A stretch of DNA of 64,000 nucleotides from Diadema setosum. Taxonomy: Eukaryota > Echinodermata > Echinoidea > Diadematoida > Diadematidae. Both the position numbers and the translations under genes were made by a program. The stretch covers positions 13,997,664 through 14,061,663 of the forward strand of contig CM067062.1 of assembly GCA_033980235.1 (NCBI GenBank). The letters run 5' to 3'. This document shows, one piece after another, positions 42,001 to 57,000 of this stretch (positions are counted from its first letter, which is position 1; each line of letters begins with the position of its first letter). Under the pieces are notes generated by a model that saw nothing but the letters and a program-made list of their open reading frames with translations, was not told where the DNA came from and searched no databases.

Positions 42001-45000
42001 TTGTGGATGTAACAGTGACCTGATCGTGCAGCTGTACCCAAAAGTACCAATTATTGTGTTGACGAATGTGGTCCTGTTTGCAGACACTGTTCCAGAATGT
42101 CTTTGGTAATGACTGGGTTCTGAATGAAGAGGAGTGTGATACCACAATTCTCCCGCCCCCTGATGGCTGTGATGACCCCGACGTGCGGCAACGTGTGGAG
42201 GACATCTGCTACATCTTCATCAATCCTGACGGTGAGAAGATGGAGATGATTGAATTTCACTGAGGCACAGTACAGTACTCATGTATTCTATGAGTAGATG
42301 AGTCGATATGATATGCAAAAAGTTAAAGCAATCTATTGAAGCATTAAAAGAGGGCAAATTTGAAAATGAGCGTGGTAAGCAGCTAGAGTATGGTTCATCC
42401 TATCTGACGATTTGTCTGATGATTTCTAATGGCCTCGATCAGAAAAGTGCAGTGGAATTTCTCAGTCTCTTTTCTTTTTTCTGTGTGTGTATTTTTGTTT
42501 GTTGTTTGTGTAGTATCCAAGAGCTTATATTTGCAGCTGTTTCTTGCTTTCAGGTCCCCTGGGAGGCTGCTCGGACTTTGTGGACGTGAGTGATTACTAT
42601 GATGCCTGCGTCTTCGACCTGTGTTTCACTGACCCTGACAACGACATCATATGCGGAGCCCTGCAGGAATACGTTCAGAAGTGTCGAGGAGAAACAAATG
42701 GCATCTTGGCTGGGGACTGGAGGGCGTCTGTAATCCAGTGCGGTAAATATTTTTGTGTCATGACACTTATAATGTGTTGTATAGTGGAAAGCTGTTTTGG
42801 CTGATCATCAGAATCTAGAGGTGCAAAAAATAAAGCCATGTGATCAGATATCATGAAGTGCGTGTCAAGAGTCTCTGACATGACCCTCTGTGCCGTGAGG
42901 ATGAGATGCAGCTTTTGAAAGACGTCGAAAGTCGGTCGGTGGGTTTGGAAGAAATAAGTGAAATATTGTGGAGTCATGAAAGAAGAGTGCAGATGCTGAA
43001 TGACGGTAGTGCATTTTGCGTGAAAACTGTAAATCTGTACAGTTGTGAATGTCCCCGACAGTACTGGCTTTATATGACTTGTGTGAGCGCTTTGTGTTTT
43101 GGGTGATGCCGATCGTATCCGGTGTAAGTAATGTACAGCTTTCGGGGTGATGAATGGGTATTTCACTTGTTGTATGTTCTTGTATGTTGTAAATGACGTT
43201 CAAGGTATATCCTTGCCTAAAAACTGTCTTTATTCAGGGTTTGAGTGTCCGAGTGGAACTGTGTATGAATCTTGCGGTAGCGCCTGCCAGCCCAGCTGTG
43301 CCGATCCAGATGCCGACCTGAACTGCGGACTTCCCTGCCGTGAAATCTGCAGCTGCCCCGAAGGACTGCTGGATGACGGCGGAACATGCGTGCAGCCAGA
43401 GGATTGTGGTTGCACTCTTCCAGATGGAAGCTACATCTCGGTGAGTGTGGCTTTCCTCCTTTGATGGTAATCTTTGAGCTTAAGTTTAATAAAACGTTGA
43501 AGACTGTGATTATTGTCATGTGGATTGAAAGCAAATGGAGATGCAAATGGCTTGAAAAGAAGACCATGGTCTAAAGCAGATCTAAATGATTGGTTTTTGG
43601 CACAAACAGGCAGGAGATGTGTACGTGAACGATGACTGCTCCGAGATGTGCAGCTGTTCTGGAGGCACTTTGGAATGTGTGGCATATGCGTGCGTGGAGA
43701 ACCAGGAGTGTAGGATCAAGGGTGGTGTGAGAGACTGCTACTGTCGGGACGGCTTCACCTACAGCAATGGAGAGTGCACCAGAGGTAAGTCGTTTGAGTA
43801 GTAGATAGAGAACGCGGGGCGGCGATGAGCCTTGCTGTGCGGTGTATTTCAAGCCTTTGGACGACCACTCATCTTGTCTGAGAAGAAAAACTGAAGGTAG
43901 ACGTGAAACCTCATATTTAGAAGAGACACAATATTGCAAGAGACTTTGATAGTGTTTGGTAGGTGTGTATGGACTCCATTTGTGAGTGCCAGTGATCTCT
44001 CTTTTGTGGAAATGTACTTGCATGTGTTCTCTTTTTATGCTGTTAGAGTACAAGATCCAGTCAAGTCATGCATGGTAAAAGAGCATGTACTTTTGTATGT
44101 GATGAACACCGTACTGTTTTGAAAGAGGAAACCAAAATAGTAGGAAGTCTGCAAGAAATGCGAGAGGTGAAAAAAACCCTTAAGCTTACTTGTGGCAGAT
44201 GGCAGACATCTGTAGTGTAGGCGGCCAATTGTATATTTTGTTGGGAGAAGAAGTGAAGGCTCCTGGCTGCCACTATTCAGAGTGCTTTAATTACCTTCCG
44301 ACTGCTTCTCTGAACAGCGCCTGGAATCTGCACCGTGTGGGGAGATCCGCACTACACTATGTTCGACGGTGGTCGTCATGACTTCCAGGGCGACTGTGAG
44401 TACACGCTGGTGAGGCCGTGCAGCGATCGCACGGACCTTGTGGATTTCCACTTGTGGGGAGACAACGTCAAGAACAACCCATCGGACCGAGTGTCGTACC
44501 TGCGCAAGGTGGTACTGGAGGTGAATGGCACTAGCTATTCGATCGAGCGGAATAGAGTGGTTCTAGTCAACGGTGCAAGGAGGACGACACCCTTGAGCTT
44601 CATCAACGGCATCACTATTCGCTCGGACCAGTCTTACGCGGTAAGGGAATGATAGCTGCTTTACTCGTTAGTCTTGAAAGCCTCCCAAATTGTGGGTCAG
44701 CACATCAATTGATATTGATTTTGATGTAGGGGCATTTAAAATGTCCGAAGTGTATCCTGTTACGAGGATGGATCGATTAGGTGCACACTAGTATTTATAC
44801 AATAAAAAAAAGAGTAACTAGTATTAACATCTATGTTAGTGTCCAAGTAATTTCATTGTCAGATATTTGAAGGAGACACAAGAATGAAATATCAAGTGAA
44901 ATTTGTTGCAGGTGTGATGCCAAGATGTAAGATTTTCGCTTGATACGTAATTGTTTTATAATTGAGCATAGAGGCATGATATGAAGGGAAGGGTAAAGAG

Positions 45001-48000
45001 GACCTGATATCTGATCGTTATTACAGACCATCCAAACATCCTTTGGTCTATCTGTACGTTTCGACGGAGCCAACACTGCAACCATAGAGGTGCCATACCA
45101 GTACTGGAATGCTACTTGTGGTCTGTGCGGAACCTTCGATGACGACAGATCCAACGATTTCCGCCTCCAGGATGGAAGTGTCGTAAGTAGAACTCTGCTC
45201 TCTTTTTACTCCCTTTCTCAATACCCTGTCTATCAGGGTATCCGATTGTAGGAAAGAGACATGTTCCGCATGTGACTGGACTTTGACGTAATCAGACGAG
45301 TGTTATGGATGTATCAGTGACCTGATCGTCCATCCGTACCCAAAAGTACCAAGAAAATGATGAAAAGGGACTACATTTATTTTGTTGACGAATGTGTTTC
45401 TGTTTGCAGACACGGTACCAGAATGTCTTTGGTAATGACTGGGTCGTGAATGAAGAGGAGTGCGATACCACTGTTCTCCCGCCGGTTGATCGCTGTGATG
45501 ACCCCGACGTGCGGCAACGAGTGGAGGACATCTGCTACATCTTCATCAATCCAGACGGTGAGAGAATGGAGATGATTGAATTTTACTGAGGCACACTACA
45601 GTACTCGTATAGTCTGGGAGTTAAGGAGTCGATATGATATATAAAAAGTTAAAGCAATCTATTGAAGCGTTGAAAGAGTACAAGTTAGAAAATCAGCGTG
45701 GTAAGCATCTAGAGTATGGGACATCCTATCTGAGGATTTGTCTGATGATTTCTGATCGCCTCGATCAGAAAAGTCCAGTGGGATTTCTCAGTCTGTTTTC
45801 TTTTTTGTGTGTGTTTATCTTTGTTTGTTGTTTGTGTAGTATCCAAGAGCTTATATTTGCAGCTGTTTCTTGCTTTCAGGTCCCCTTGGAGGCTGCGCAG
45901 ACTTTGTGGACGTGCGTGATTACTATGATGCCTGCGTCTTCGACCTGTGTTTCACTGACCCTGACAACGACGTCATATGCGGAGCCCTGCAGGAATACGT
46001 TCAGAAGTGTCGAGGAGAAACAAATGGAATCTTGGTTGGGGACTGGAGGGCGTCTGTATTCCAGTGCGGTAAGTATTTTTGTGTCATGACACTTTTGTTG
46101 TATAGTGGAAAGCTGTTTTGGCTGATCATCAGAATCTAGACGTGCAAAATATGAAGCCATGTGATCAGATATCACAAAGTGCGTGTGAAGAGTGTCTGGC
46201 ATGACCATCTGTGCCGTGAGGATGCAGGCTTTGAATGACATCGAAAGTCGGTCGGTGGGTTTGGAAGAAATAAGTGAAATATTGTGGAGTCATGAAAGAA
46301 GAGTGCGGATGCTGAATGACGGTAGTGCATTTTGTGCGAAAAATGTAAATCTGTACAGCTGTGGATGTGTACGACAGTACTGACTCTATGTGCCTTGTGT
46401 GAGCGCTTTGTGTTTTGGGTGATGCCGATCGTATCTGGTGTAAGTAATGTACACCTTTCGTTGTGATGAATGGGTATTTCATTTGTTGTATGTTCTTGTA
46501 TGTTGTAAATGCTGTTCAAGGTATATCCTTGCCTAAAAACTGTCTTAATTCAGGGTTTGAGTGTCCGACTGGAACAGTGTACGAATCTTGCGGTAGCGCC
46601 TGCCAGCCCAGCTGTGCTGATCCAGATGCCGACCTGAACTGCGGACTTCCCTGCCGTGAAATCTGCAGCTGCCCTGAAGGACTGCTGGACGACGGCGGAA
46701 CATGCGTGCAGCCGGAGGATTGTGGTTGCACTCTTCCGGACGGAAGCTACATCTCGGTGAGTGTGGCTTTCCTCCTTTGATGGTAATGTTTGAGCTTAAG
46801 TTTGAATAAATTGTTGAAGACTGTGATTATTGTTGTGTGGATTGAAGGCAAATGGAGATGCAAATGGCTTGAAAAGAAGACCATGGTCTAAAGCAAATCT
46901 AAATGATTGGTTTTTGGCACAAACAGGCAGGAGATGTGTACGTGAACGATGACTGCTCCGAGATGTGCAGCTGTTCTGGAGGCACTTTGGAATGTGTGGC
47001 ATACGCGTGCGTGGAGAACCAGGAGTGTAGGATCAAGGGTGGTGTGAGAGACTGCTACTGTCGGGACGGCTTCACCTACAGCAATGGAGAGTGCACCAGA
47101 GGTAAGTCGTTTGAGTAGTAGATAGAGAACGCGGGGCGGCGATGAGCCTTGCTGAGTGGTGTATTTCAAGCCTTTGGTCGACCGCTCATCTTGTCTGAGA
47201 AGAAAAACTGAAGGTAGACGGGACACTTCATATTTAGAAGAAGCACAATATTGGAATTTGATAGTGTTTGCTACATGTAGGTGTGTATGGACTCCATTTG
47301 TGAGTGCCAGTGATCTCTCTTTTGTGGAAATGTACTTGTGTTCTCTTTTTATGCTGTTAGAGTACAGATCCAGTCAAGTCATGCATTGTAAAAGAGCATG
47401 TCTTTTTGTATGTGATGAACACCTTACTGTTTTGAAAGAGGAAACCAAAATAGAAGGAAGTCTGCAATAAATGCGAGAGGTGAAAAAACCCTTAAGCTTA
47501 CTTGTGGCAGATGGCATACATCTGTAGTGTAGGCGGCCAATTGTATATTTTGTTGGGAGAAGAAGTGAGGACTTCTGGCTGCCACTATTCAGAGTGCTTT
47601 AATTACCTTCCGACTGCTTCTCTGAACAGCGCCTGGAATCTGCACCGTGTGGGGAGATCCGCACTACACTATGTTCGACGGTGGTCGTCATGACTTCCAG
47701 GGCGACTGTGAGTACACGCTGGTGAGGCCGTGCAGCGATCGCACGGACCTTGTGGATTTCCACTTGTGGGGAGACAACGTCAAGAACAACCCATCGGACC
47801 GAGTGTCGTACCTGCGCAAGGTGGTACTGGAGGTGAATGGCACTAGCTATTCGATCGAGCAGAATAGAGTGGTTCTAGTCAACGGTGCAAGGAGGACGAC
47901 ACCCTTGAGCTTCATCAACGGCATCACTATTCGCTCGGACCAGTCTTACGCGGTAAGGGAATGATAGCTGCTTTACTCGTTAGTCTTGAAAGCCTCCCAA

Positions 48001-51000
48001 ATTGTGGGTCAGCACATCAATTGATATTGATTTTGATGTAGGGGCATTTAAAATGTCCGAAGTGTATCCTGTTACGAGGATGGATCGATTAGGTGCACAC
48101 TAGTATTTATACAATAAAAAAAAGAGTAACTAGTATTAACATCTATGTTAGTGTCCAAGTAATTTCATTGTCAGATATTTGAAGGAGACACAAGAATGAA
48201 ATATCAAGTGAAATTTGTTGCAGGTGTGATGCCAAGATGTAAGATTTTCGCTTGATACGTAATTGTTTTAGAATTGAGCATAGAGGCATGATATGAAGGG
48301 AAGGGTAAAGAGGACCTGATATCTGATCGTTATTACAGACCATCCAAACATCCTTTGGTCTATCTGTACGTTTCGACGGAGCCAACACTGCAACCATAGA
48401 GGTGCCATACCAGTACTGGAATGCTACTTGTGGTCTGTGCGGAACCTTCGATGACGACAGATCCAACGATTTCCGCCTCCAGGATGGAAGTGTCGTAAGT
48501 AGAACTCTGCTCTCTTTTTACTCCCTTTCTCAATACCCTGTCTATCAGGGTATCCGATTGTAGGAAAGAGACATGTTCCGCATGTGACTGGACTTTGACG
48601 TAATCAGACGAGTGTTATGGATGTATCAGTGACCTGATCGTCCATCCGTACCCAAAAGTACCAAGAAAATGATGAAAAGGGACTACATTTATTTTGTTGA
48701 CGAATGTGTTTCTGTTTGCAGACACGGTACCAGAATGTCTTTGGTAATGACTGGGTCGTGAATGAAGAGGAGTGCGATACCACTGTTCTCCCGCCGGTTG
48801 ATCGCTGTGATGACCCCGACGTGCGGCAACGAGTGGAGGACATCTGCTACATCTTCATCAATCCAGACGGTGAGAGAATGGAGATGATTGAATTTTACTG
48901 AGGCACACTACAGTACTCGTATAGTCTGGGAGTTAAGGAGTCGATATGATATATAAAAGGTTAAAGCAATCTATTGAAGCGTTGAAAGAGTACAAGTTAG
49001 AAAATCAGCGTGGTAAGCATCTAGAGTATATGGGACATCCTATCTGAGGATTTGTCTGATGACTTCTGATCGCCTCGATCAGAAAAGTCCTGTGGGATTT
49101 CTCAGTCTGTTTTCTTTTTTGTGTGTGTTTATCTTTGTTTGTTGTTTGTGTAGTATCCAAGAGCTTATATTTGCAGCTGTTTCTTGCTTTCAGGTCCCCT
49201 TGGAGGCTGCGCAGACTTTGTGGACGTGCGTGATTACTATGATGCCTGCGTCTTCGACCTGTGTTTCACTGACCCTGACAACGACGTCATATGCGGAGCC
49301 CTGCAGGAATACGTTCAGAAGTGTCGAGGAGAAACAAATGGAATCTTGGTTGGGGACTGGAGGGCGTCTGTATTCCAGTGCGGTAAGTATTTTTGTGTCA
49401 TGACACTTTTGTTGGATAGTGGAAAGCTGTTTTGGCTGATCATCAGAATCTAGACGTGCAAAATATGAAGCCATGTGATCAGATATCACAAAGTGCGTGT
49501 GAAGAGTGTCTGGCATGACCATCTGTGCCGTGAGGATGCAGGCTTTGAAAGACATCGAAAGTCGGTCGGTGGGTTTGGAAGAAATAAGTGAAATATTGTG
49601 GAGTCATGAAAGAAGAGTGCGGATGCTGAATGACGGTAGTGCATTTTGTGCGAAAAATGTAAATCTGTACAGCTGTGGATGTGTACGACAGTACTGACTC
49701 TATGTGCCTTGTGTGAGCGCTTTGTGTTTTGGGTGATGCCGATCGTATCTGGTGTAAGTAATGTACACCTTTCGTTGTGATGAATGGGTATTTCATTTGT
49801 TGTATGTTCTTGTATGTTGTAAATGCTGTTCAAGGTATATCCTTGCCTAAAAACTGTCTTAAATCAGGGTTTGAGTGTCCGACTGGAACAGTGTACGAAT
49901 CTTGCGGTAGCGCCTGCCAGCCCAGCTGTGCCGATCCAGATGCCGACCTGAACTGCGGACTTCCCTGCCGTGAAATCTGCAGCTGCCCCGAAGGACTGCT
50001 GGACGACGGCGGAACATGCGTGCAGCCGGAGGATTGTGGTTGCACTCTTCCGGACGGAAGCTACATCTCGGTGAGTGTGGCTTTCCTCCTTTGATGGTAA
50101 TGTTTGAGCTTAAGTTTGATTAAATTGTTGAAGACTGTGATTATTGTTGTGTGGATTGAAGGCAAATGGAGATGCAAATGGCTTGAAAAGAAGACCATGG
50201 TCTAAAGCAAATCTAAATGATTGGTTTTTGGCACAAACAGGCAGGAGATGTGTACGTGAACAATGACTGCTCCGAGATGTGCAGCTGTTCTGGAGGCACT
50301 TTGGAATGTGTGGCATACGCGTGCGTGGAGAACCAGGAGTGTAGGATCAAGGGTGGTGTGAGAGACTGCTACTGTCGGGACGGCTTCACCTACAGCAATG
50401 GAGAGTGCACCAGAGGTAAGTCGTTTGAGTAGTAGATAGAGAACGCGGGGCGGCGATGAGCCTTGCTGAGCGGTGTATTTCAAGCCTTTGGTCGACCGCT
50501 CATCTTGTCTGAGAAGAAAAACTGAAGGTAGACGGGACACTTCATATTTAGAAGAAGCACAATATTGGAATTTGATAGTGTTTGCTACGTACATGTAGGT
50601 GTGTATGGACTCCATTTGTGAGTGCCAGTGATCTCTCTTTTGTGGAAATGTACTTGTGTTCTCTTTTTATGCTGTTAGAGTACAGATCCAGTCAAGTCAT
50701 GCATGGTAAAAGAGCATGTCTTTTTGTATGTGATGAACACCTTACTGTTTTGAAAGAGGAAACCAAAATAGAAGGAAGTCTGCAATAAATGCGAGAGGTG
50801 AAAAAACCCTTAAGCTTACTTGTGGCAGATGGCATACATCTGTAGTGTAGGCGGCCAATTGTATATTTTGTTGGGAGAAGAAGTGAGGACTTCTGGCTGC
50901 CACTATTCAGAGTGCTTTAATTACCTTCCGACTGCTTCTCTGAACAGCGCCTGGAATCTGCACCGTGTGGGGAGATCCGCACTACACTATGTTCGACGGT

Positions 51001-54000
51001 GGTCGTCATGACTTCCAGGGCGACTGTGAGTACACGCTGGTGAGGCCGTGCAGCGATCGCACGGACCTTGTGGATTTCCACTTGTGGGGAGACAACGTCA
51101 AGAACAACCCATCGGACCGAGTGTCGTACCTGCGCAAGGTGGTACTGGAGGTGAATGGCACTAGCTATTCGATCGAGCGGAATAGAGTGGTTCTAGTCAA
51201 CGGTGCAAGGAGGACGACACCCTTGAGCTTCATCAACGGCATCACTATTCGCTCGGACCAGTCTTACGCGGTAAGGGAATGATAGCTGCTTTACTCGTTA
51301 GTCTTGAAAGCCTCCCAAATTGTGGGTCAGCACATCAATTGATATAATTGATTTTGATGTAGGGGCATTTAAAATGTCCGAAGTGTATCCTGTTACGAGG
51401 ATGGATCGATTAGGTGCACACTAGTATTTATACAATAAAAAAAAGAGTAACTAGTATTAACATCTATGTTAGTGTCCAAGTAATTTCATTGTCAGATATT
51501 TGAAGGAGACACAAGAATGAAATATCAAGTGAAATTTGTTGCAGGTGTGATGCCAAGATGTAAGATTTTCGCTTGATACGTAATTGTTTTAGAATTGAGC
51601 ATAGAGGCATGATATGAAGGGAAGGGTAAAGAGGACCTGATATCTGATCGTTATTACAGACCATCCAAACATCCTTTGGTCTATCTGTACGTTTCGACGG
51701 AGCCAACACTGCAACCATAGAGGTGCCATACCAGTACTGGAATGCTACTTGTGGTCTGTGCGGAACCTTCGATGACGACAGATCCAACGATTTCCGCCTC
51801 CAGGATGGAAGTGTCGTAAGTAGAACTCTGCTCTCTTTTTACTCCCTTTCTCAATACCCTGTCTATCAGGGTATCCGATTGTAGGAAAGAGACATGTTCC
51901 GCATGTGACTGGACTTTGACGTAATCAGACGAGTGTTATGGATGTATCAGTGACCTGATCGTCCATCCGTACCCAAAAGTACCAAGAAAATGATGAAAAG
52001 GGACTACATTTATTTTGTTGACGAATGTGTTTCTGTTTGCAGACACGGTACCAGAATGTCTTTGGTAATGACTGGGTCGTGAATGAAGAGGAGTGCGATA
52101 CCACTGTTCTCCCGCCGGTTGATCGCTGTGATGACCCCGACGTGCGGCAACGAGTGGAGGACATCTGCTACATCTTCATCAATCCAGACGGTGAGAGAAT
52201 GGAGATGATTGAATTTTACTGAGGCACACTACAGTGCTCGTATAGTCTGGGAGTTAAGGAGTCGATATGATATATAAAAGGTTAAAGCAATCTATTGAAG
52301 CGTTGAAAGAGTACAAGTTAGAAAATCAGCGTGGTAAGCATCTAGAGTATATGGGACATCCTATCTGAGGATTTGTCTGATGACTTCTGATCGCCTCGAT
52401 CAGAAAAGTCCAGTGGGATTTCTCAGTCTGTTTTCTTTTTTGTGTGTGTTTATCTTTGTTTGTTGTTTGTGTAGTATCCAAGAGCTTATATTTGCAGCTG
52501 TTTCTTGCTTTCAGGTCCCCTTGGAGGCTGCGCAGACTTTGTGGACGTGCGTGATTACTATGATGCCTGCGTCTTCGACCTGTGTTTCACTGACCCTGAC
52601 AACGACGTCATATGCGGAGCCCTGCAGGAATACGTTCAGAAGTGTCGAGGAGAAACAAATGGCATCTTGGTTGGGGACTGGAGGGCGTCTGTATTCCAGT
52701 GCGGTAAGTATTTTTGTGTCATGACACTTTTGTTGTATAGTGGAAAGCTGTTTTGGCTGATCATCAGAACCTAGACGTGCAAAATATGAAGCCATGTGAT
52801 CAGATATCACAAAGTGCGTGTGAAGAGTGTCTGGCATGACCATCTGTGCCGTGAGGATGCAGGCTTTGAAAGACATCGAAAGTCGGTCGGTGGGTTTGGA
52901 AGAAATAAGTGAAATATTGTGGAGTCATGAAAGAAGAGTGCGGATGCTGAATGACGGTAGTGCATTTTGTGCGAAAAATGTAAATCTGTACAGCTGTGGA
53001 TGTGTACGACAGTACTGACTCTATGTGCCTTGTGTGAGCGCTTTGTGTTTTGGGTGATGCCGATCGTATCTGGTGTAAGTAATGTACACCTTTCGTTGTG
53101 ATGAATGGGTATTTCATTTGTTGTATGTTCTTGTATGTTGTAAATGCTGTTCAAGGTATATCCTTGCCTAAAAACTGTCTTAATTCAGGGTTTGAGTGTC
53201 CGACTGGAACAGTGTACGAATCTTGCGGTAGCGCCTGCCAGCCCAGCTGTGCCGATCCAGATGCCGACCTGAACTGCGGACTTCCCTGCCGTGAAATCTG
53301 CAGCTGCCCCGAAGGACTGCTGGACGACGGCGGAACATGCGTGCAGCCGGAGGATTGTGGTTGCACTCTTCCGGACGGAAGCTACATCTCGGTGAGTGTG
53401 GCTTTCCTCCTTTGATGGTAATGTTTGAGCTTAAGTTTGATTAAATTGTTGAAGACTGTGATTATTGTTGTGTGGATTGAAGGCAAATGGAGATGCAAAT
53501 GGCTTGAAAAGAAGACCATGGTCTAAAGCAAATCTAAATGATTGGTTTTTGGCACAAACAGGCAGGAGATGTGTACGTGGACGATGACTGCTCCGAGATG
53601 TGCAGCTGTTCTGGAGGCACTTTGGAATGTGTGGCATACGCGTGCGTGGAGAACCAGGAGTGTAGGATCAAGGGTGGTGTGAGAGACTGCTACTGTCGGG
53701 ACGGCTTCACCTACAGCAATGGAGAGTGCACCAGAGGTAAGTCGTTTGTCCAATGAGTAGTAGATAGAGAACGCGGGGCGGCGATGAGCCTTGCTGAGCG
53801 GTGTATTTCAAGCCTTTGGTCGACCGCTCATCTTGTCTGAGAAGAAAAACTGAAGGTAGACGGGACACTTCATATTTAGAAGAAGCACAATATTGGAATT
53901 TGATAGTGTTTGCTACATGTAGGTGTGTATGGACTCCATTTGTGAGTGCCAGTGATCTCTCTTTTGTGGAAATGTACTTGTGTTCTCTTTTTATGCTGTT

Positions 54001-57000
54001 AGAGTACAGATCCAGTCAAGTCATGCATGGTAAAAGAGCATGTCTTTTTGTATGTGATGAACACCTTACTGTTTTGAAAGAGGAAACCAAAATAGAAGGA
54101 AGTCTGCAATAAATGCGAGAAGTGAAAAATCCCTTAAGCTTACTTGTGGCAGATGGCATACATCTGTAGTGTAGGCGGCCAATTGTATATTTTGTTGGGA
54201 GAAGAAGTGAGGACTTCTGGCTGCCACTATTCAGAGTGCTTTAATTACCTTCCGACTGCTTCTCTGAACAGCGCCTGGAATCTGCACCGTGTGGGGAGAT
54301 CCGCACTACACTATGTTCGACGGTGGTCGTCACGACTTCCAGGGCGACTGTGAGTACACGCTGGTGAGGCCGTGCAGCGATCGCACGGACCTTGTGGATT
54401 TCCACTTGTGGGGAGACAACGTCAAGAACAACCCATCGGACCGAGTGTCGTACCTGCGCAAGGTGGTACTGGAGGTGAATGGCACTAGCTATTCGATCGA
54501 GCGGAATAGAGTGGTTCTAGTCAACGGTGCAAGGAGGACGACACCCTTGAGCTTCATCAACGGCATCACTATTCGCTCGGACCAGTCTTACGCGGTAAGG
54601 GAATGATAGCTGCTTTACTCGTTAGTCTTGAAAGCCTCCCAAATTGTGGGTCAGCACATCAATTGATATTGATTTTGATGTAGGGGCATTTAAAATGTCC
54701 GAAGTGTATCCTGTTACGAGTATGGATCGATTAGGTGCACACTAGTATTTATACAATAAAAAAAAGAGTAACTGGTATTAACATCTATGTTAGTGTCCAA
54801 GTAATTTCATTGTCAGATATTTGAAGGAGACACAAGAATGAAATATCAAGTGAAATTTGTTGCAGGTGTGATGCCAAGATGTAAGATTTTCGCTTGATAC
54901 GTAATTGTTTTAGAATTGAGCATAGAGGCATGATATGAAGGGAAGGGTAAAGAGGACCTGATATCTGATCGTTATTACAGACCATCCAAACATCCTTTGG
55001 TCTATCTGTACGTTTCGACGGAGCCAACACTGCAACCATAGAGGTGCCATACCAGTACTGGAATGCTACTTGTGGTCTGTGCGGAACCTTCGATGACGAC
55101 AGATCCAACGATTTCCGCCTCCAGGATGGAAGTGTCGTAAGTAGAACTCTGCTCTCTTTTTACTCCCTTTCTCAATACCCTGTCTATCAGGGTATCCGAT
55201 TGTAGGAAAGAGACATGTTCCGCATGTGACTGGACTTTGACGTAATCAGACGAGTGTTATGGATGTATCAGTGACCTGATCGTCCATCCGTACCCAAAAG
55301 TACCAAGAAAATGATGAAAAGGGACTACATTTATTTTGTTGACGAATGTGTTTCTGTTTGCAGACACGGTACCAGAATGTCTTTGGTAATGACTGGGTCG
55401 TGAATGAAGAGGAGTGCGATACCACTGTTCTCCCGCCGGTTGATCGCTGTGATGACCCCGACGTGCGGCAACGAGTGGAGGACATCTGCTACATCTTCAT
55501 CAATCCAGACGGTGAGAGAATGGAGATGATTGAATTTTACTGAGACACACTACAGTGCTCGTATAGTCTGGGAGTTAAGGAGTCGATATGATATATAAAA
55601 AGTTAAAGCAATCTATTGAAGCGTTGAAAGAGTACAAGTTAGAAAATCAGCGTGGTAAGCATCTAGAGTATGGGACATCCTATCTGAGGATTTGTCTGAT
55701 GATTTCTGATCGCCTCGATCAGAAAAGTCCAGTGGGATTTCTCAGTCTGTTTTCTTTTTTGTGTGTGTTTATCTTTGTTTGTTGTTTGTGTAGTATCCAA
55801 GAGCTTATATTTGCAGCTGTTTCTTGCTTTCAGGTCCCCTTGGAGGCTGTGCAGACTTTGTGGACGTGCGTGATTACTATGATGCCTGCGTCTTCGACCT
55901 GTGTTTCACTGACCCTGACAACGACGTCATATGCGGAGCCCTGCAGGAATACGTTCAGAAGTGTCGAGGAGAAACAAATGGAATCTTGGTTGGGGACTGG
56001 AGGGCGTCTGTATTCCAGTGCGGTAAGTATTTTTGTGTCATGACACTTTTGTTGTATAGTGGAAAGCTGTTTTGGCTGATCATCAGAATCTAGACGTGCA
56101 AAATATGAAGCCATGTGATCAGATATCACAAAGTGCGTGTGAAGAGTGTCTGGCATGACCATCTGTGCCGTGAGGATGCAGGCTTTGAAAGACATCGAAA
56201 GTCGGTCGGTGGGTTTGGAAGAAATAAGTGAAATATTGTGGAGTCATGAAAGAAGAGTGCGGATGCTGAATGACGGTAGTGCATTTTGTGCGAAAAATGT
56301 AAATCTGTACAGCTGTGGATGTGTACGACAGTACTGACTCTATGTGCCTTGTGTGAGCGCTTTGTGTTTTGGGTGATGCCGATCGTATCTGGTGTAAGTA
56401 ATGTACACCTTTCGTTGTGATGAATGGGTATTTCATTTGTTGTATGTTCTTGTACAAATTTGTATGTTGTAAATGCTGTTCAAGGTATATCCTTGCCTAA
56501 AAACTGTCTTAATTCAGGGTTTGAGTGTCCGACTGGAACAGTGTACGAATCTTGCGGTAGCGCCTGCCAGCCCAGCTGTGCCGATCCAGATGCCGACCTG
56601 AACTGCGGACTTCCCTGCCGTGAAATCTGCAGCTGCCCCGAAGGACTGCTGGACGACGGCGGAACATGCGTGCAGCCGGAGGATTGTGGTTGCACTCTTC
56701 CGGACGGAAGCTACATCTCGGTGAGTGTGGCTTTCCTCCTTTGATGGTAATGTTTGAGCTTAAGTTTGATTAAATTGTTGAAGACTGTGATTATTGTTGT
56801 GTGGATTGAAGGCAAATGGAGATGCAAATGGCTTGAAAAGAAGACCATGGTCTAAAGCAAATCTAAATGATTGGTTTTTGGCACAAACAGGCAGGAGATG
56901 TGTACGTGAACAATGACTGCTCCGAGATGTGCAGCTGTTCTGGAGGCACTTTGGAATGTGTGGCATACGCGTGCGTGGAGAACCAGGAGTGTAGGATCAA

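Noticed and set aside
45634..46089. Plus-strand open frame of 151 codons starting in intron 3
   Set aside because: It runs through intron 3 and reads exon 4 in the wrong frame. Its recurrence in units 9, 12, 13 and 14 follows from block duplication, and 1-2 bp indels break it in units 10 and 11.
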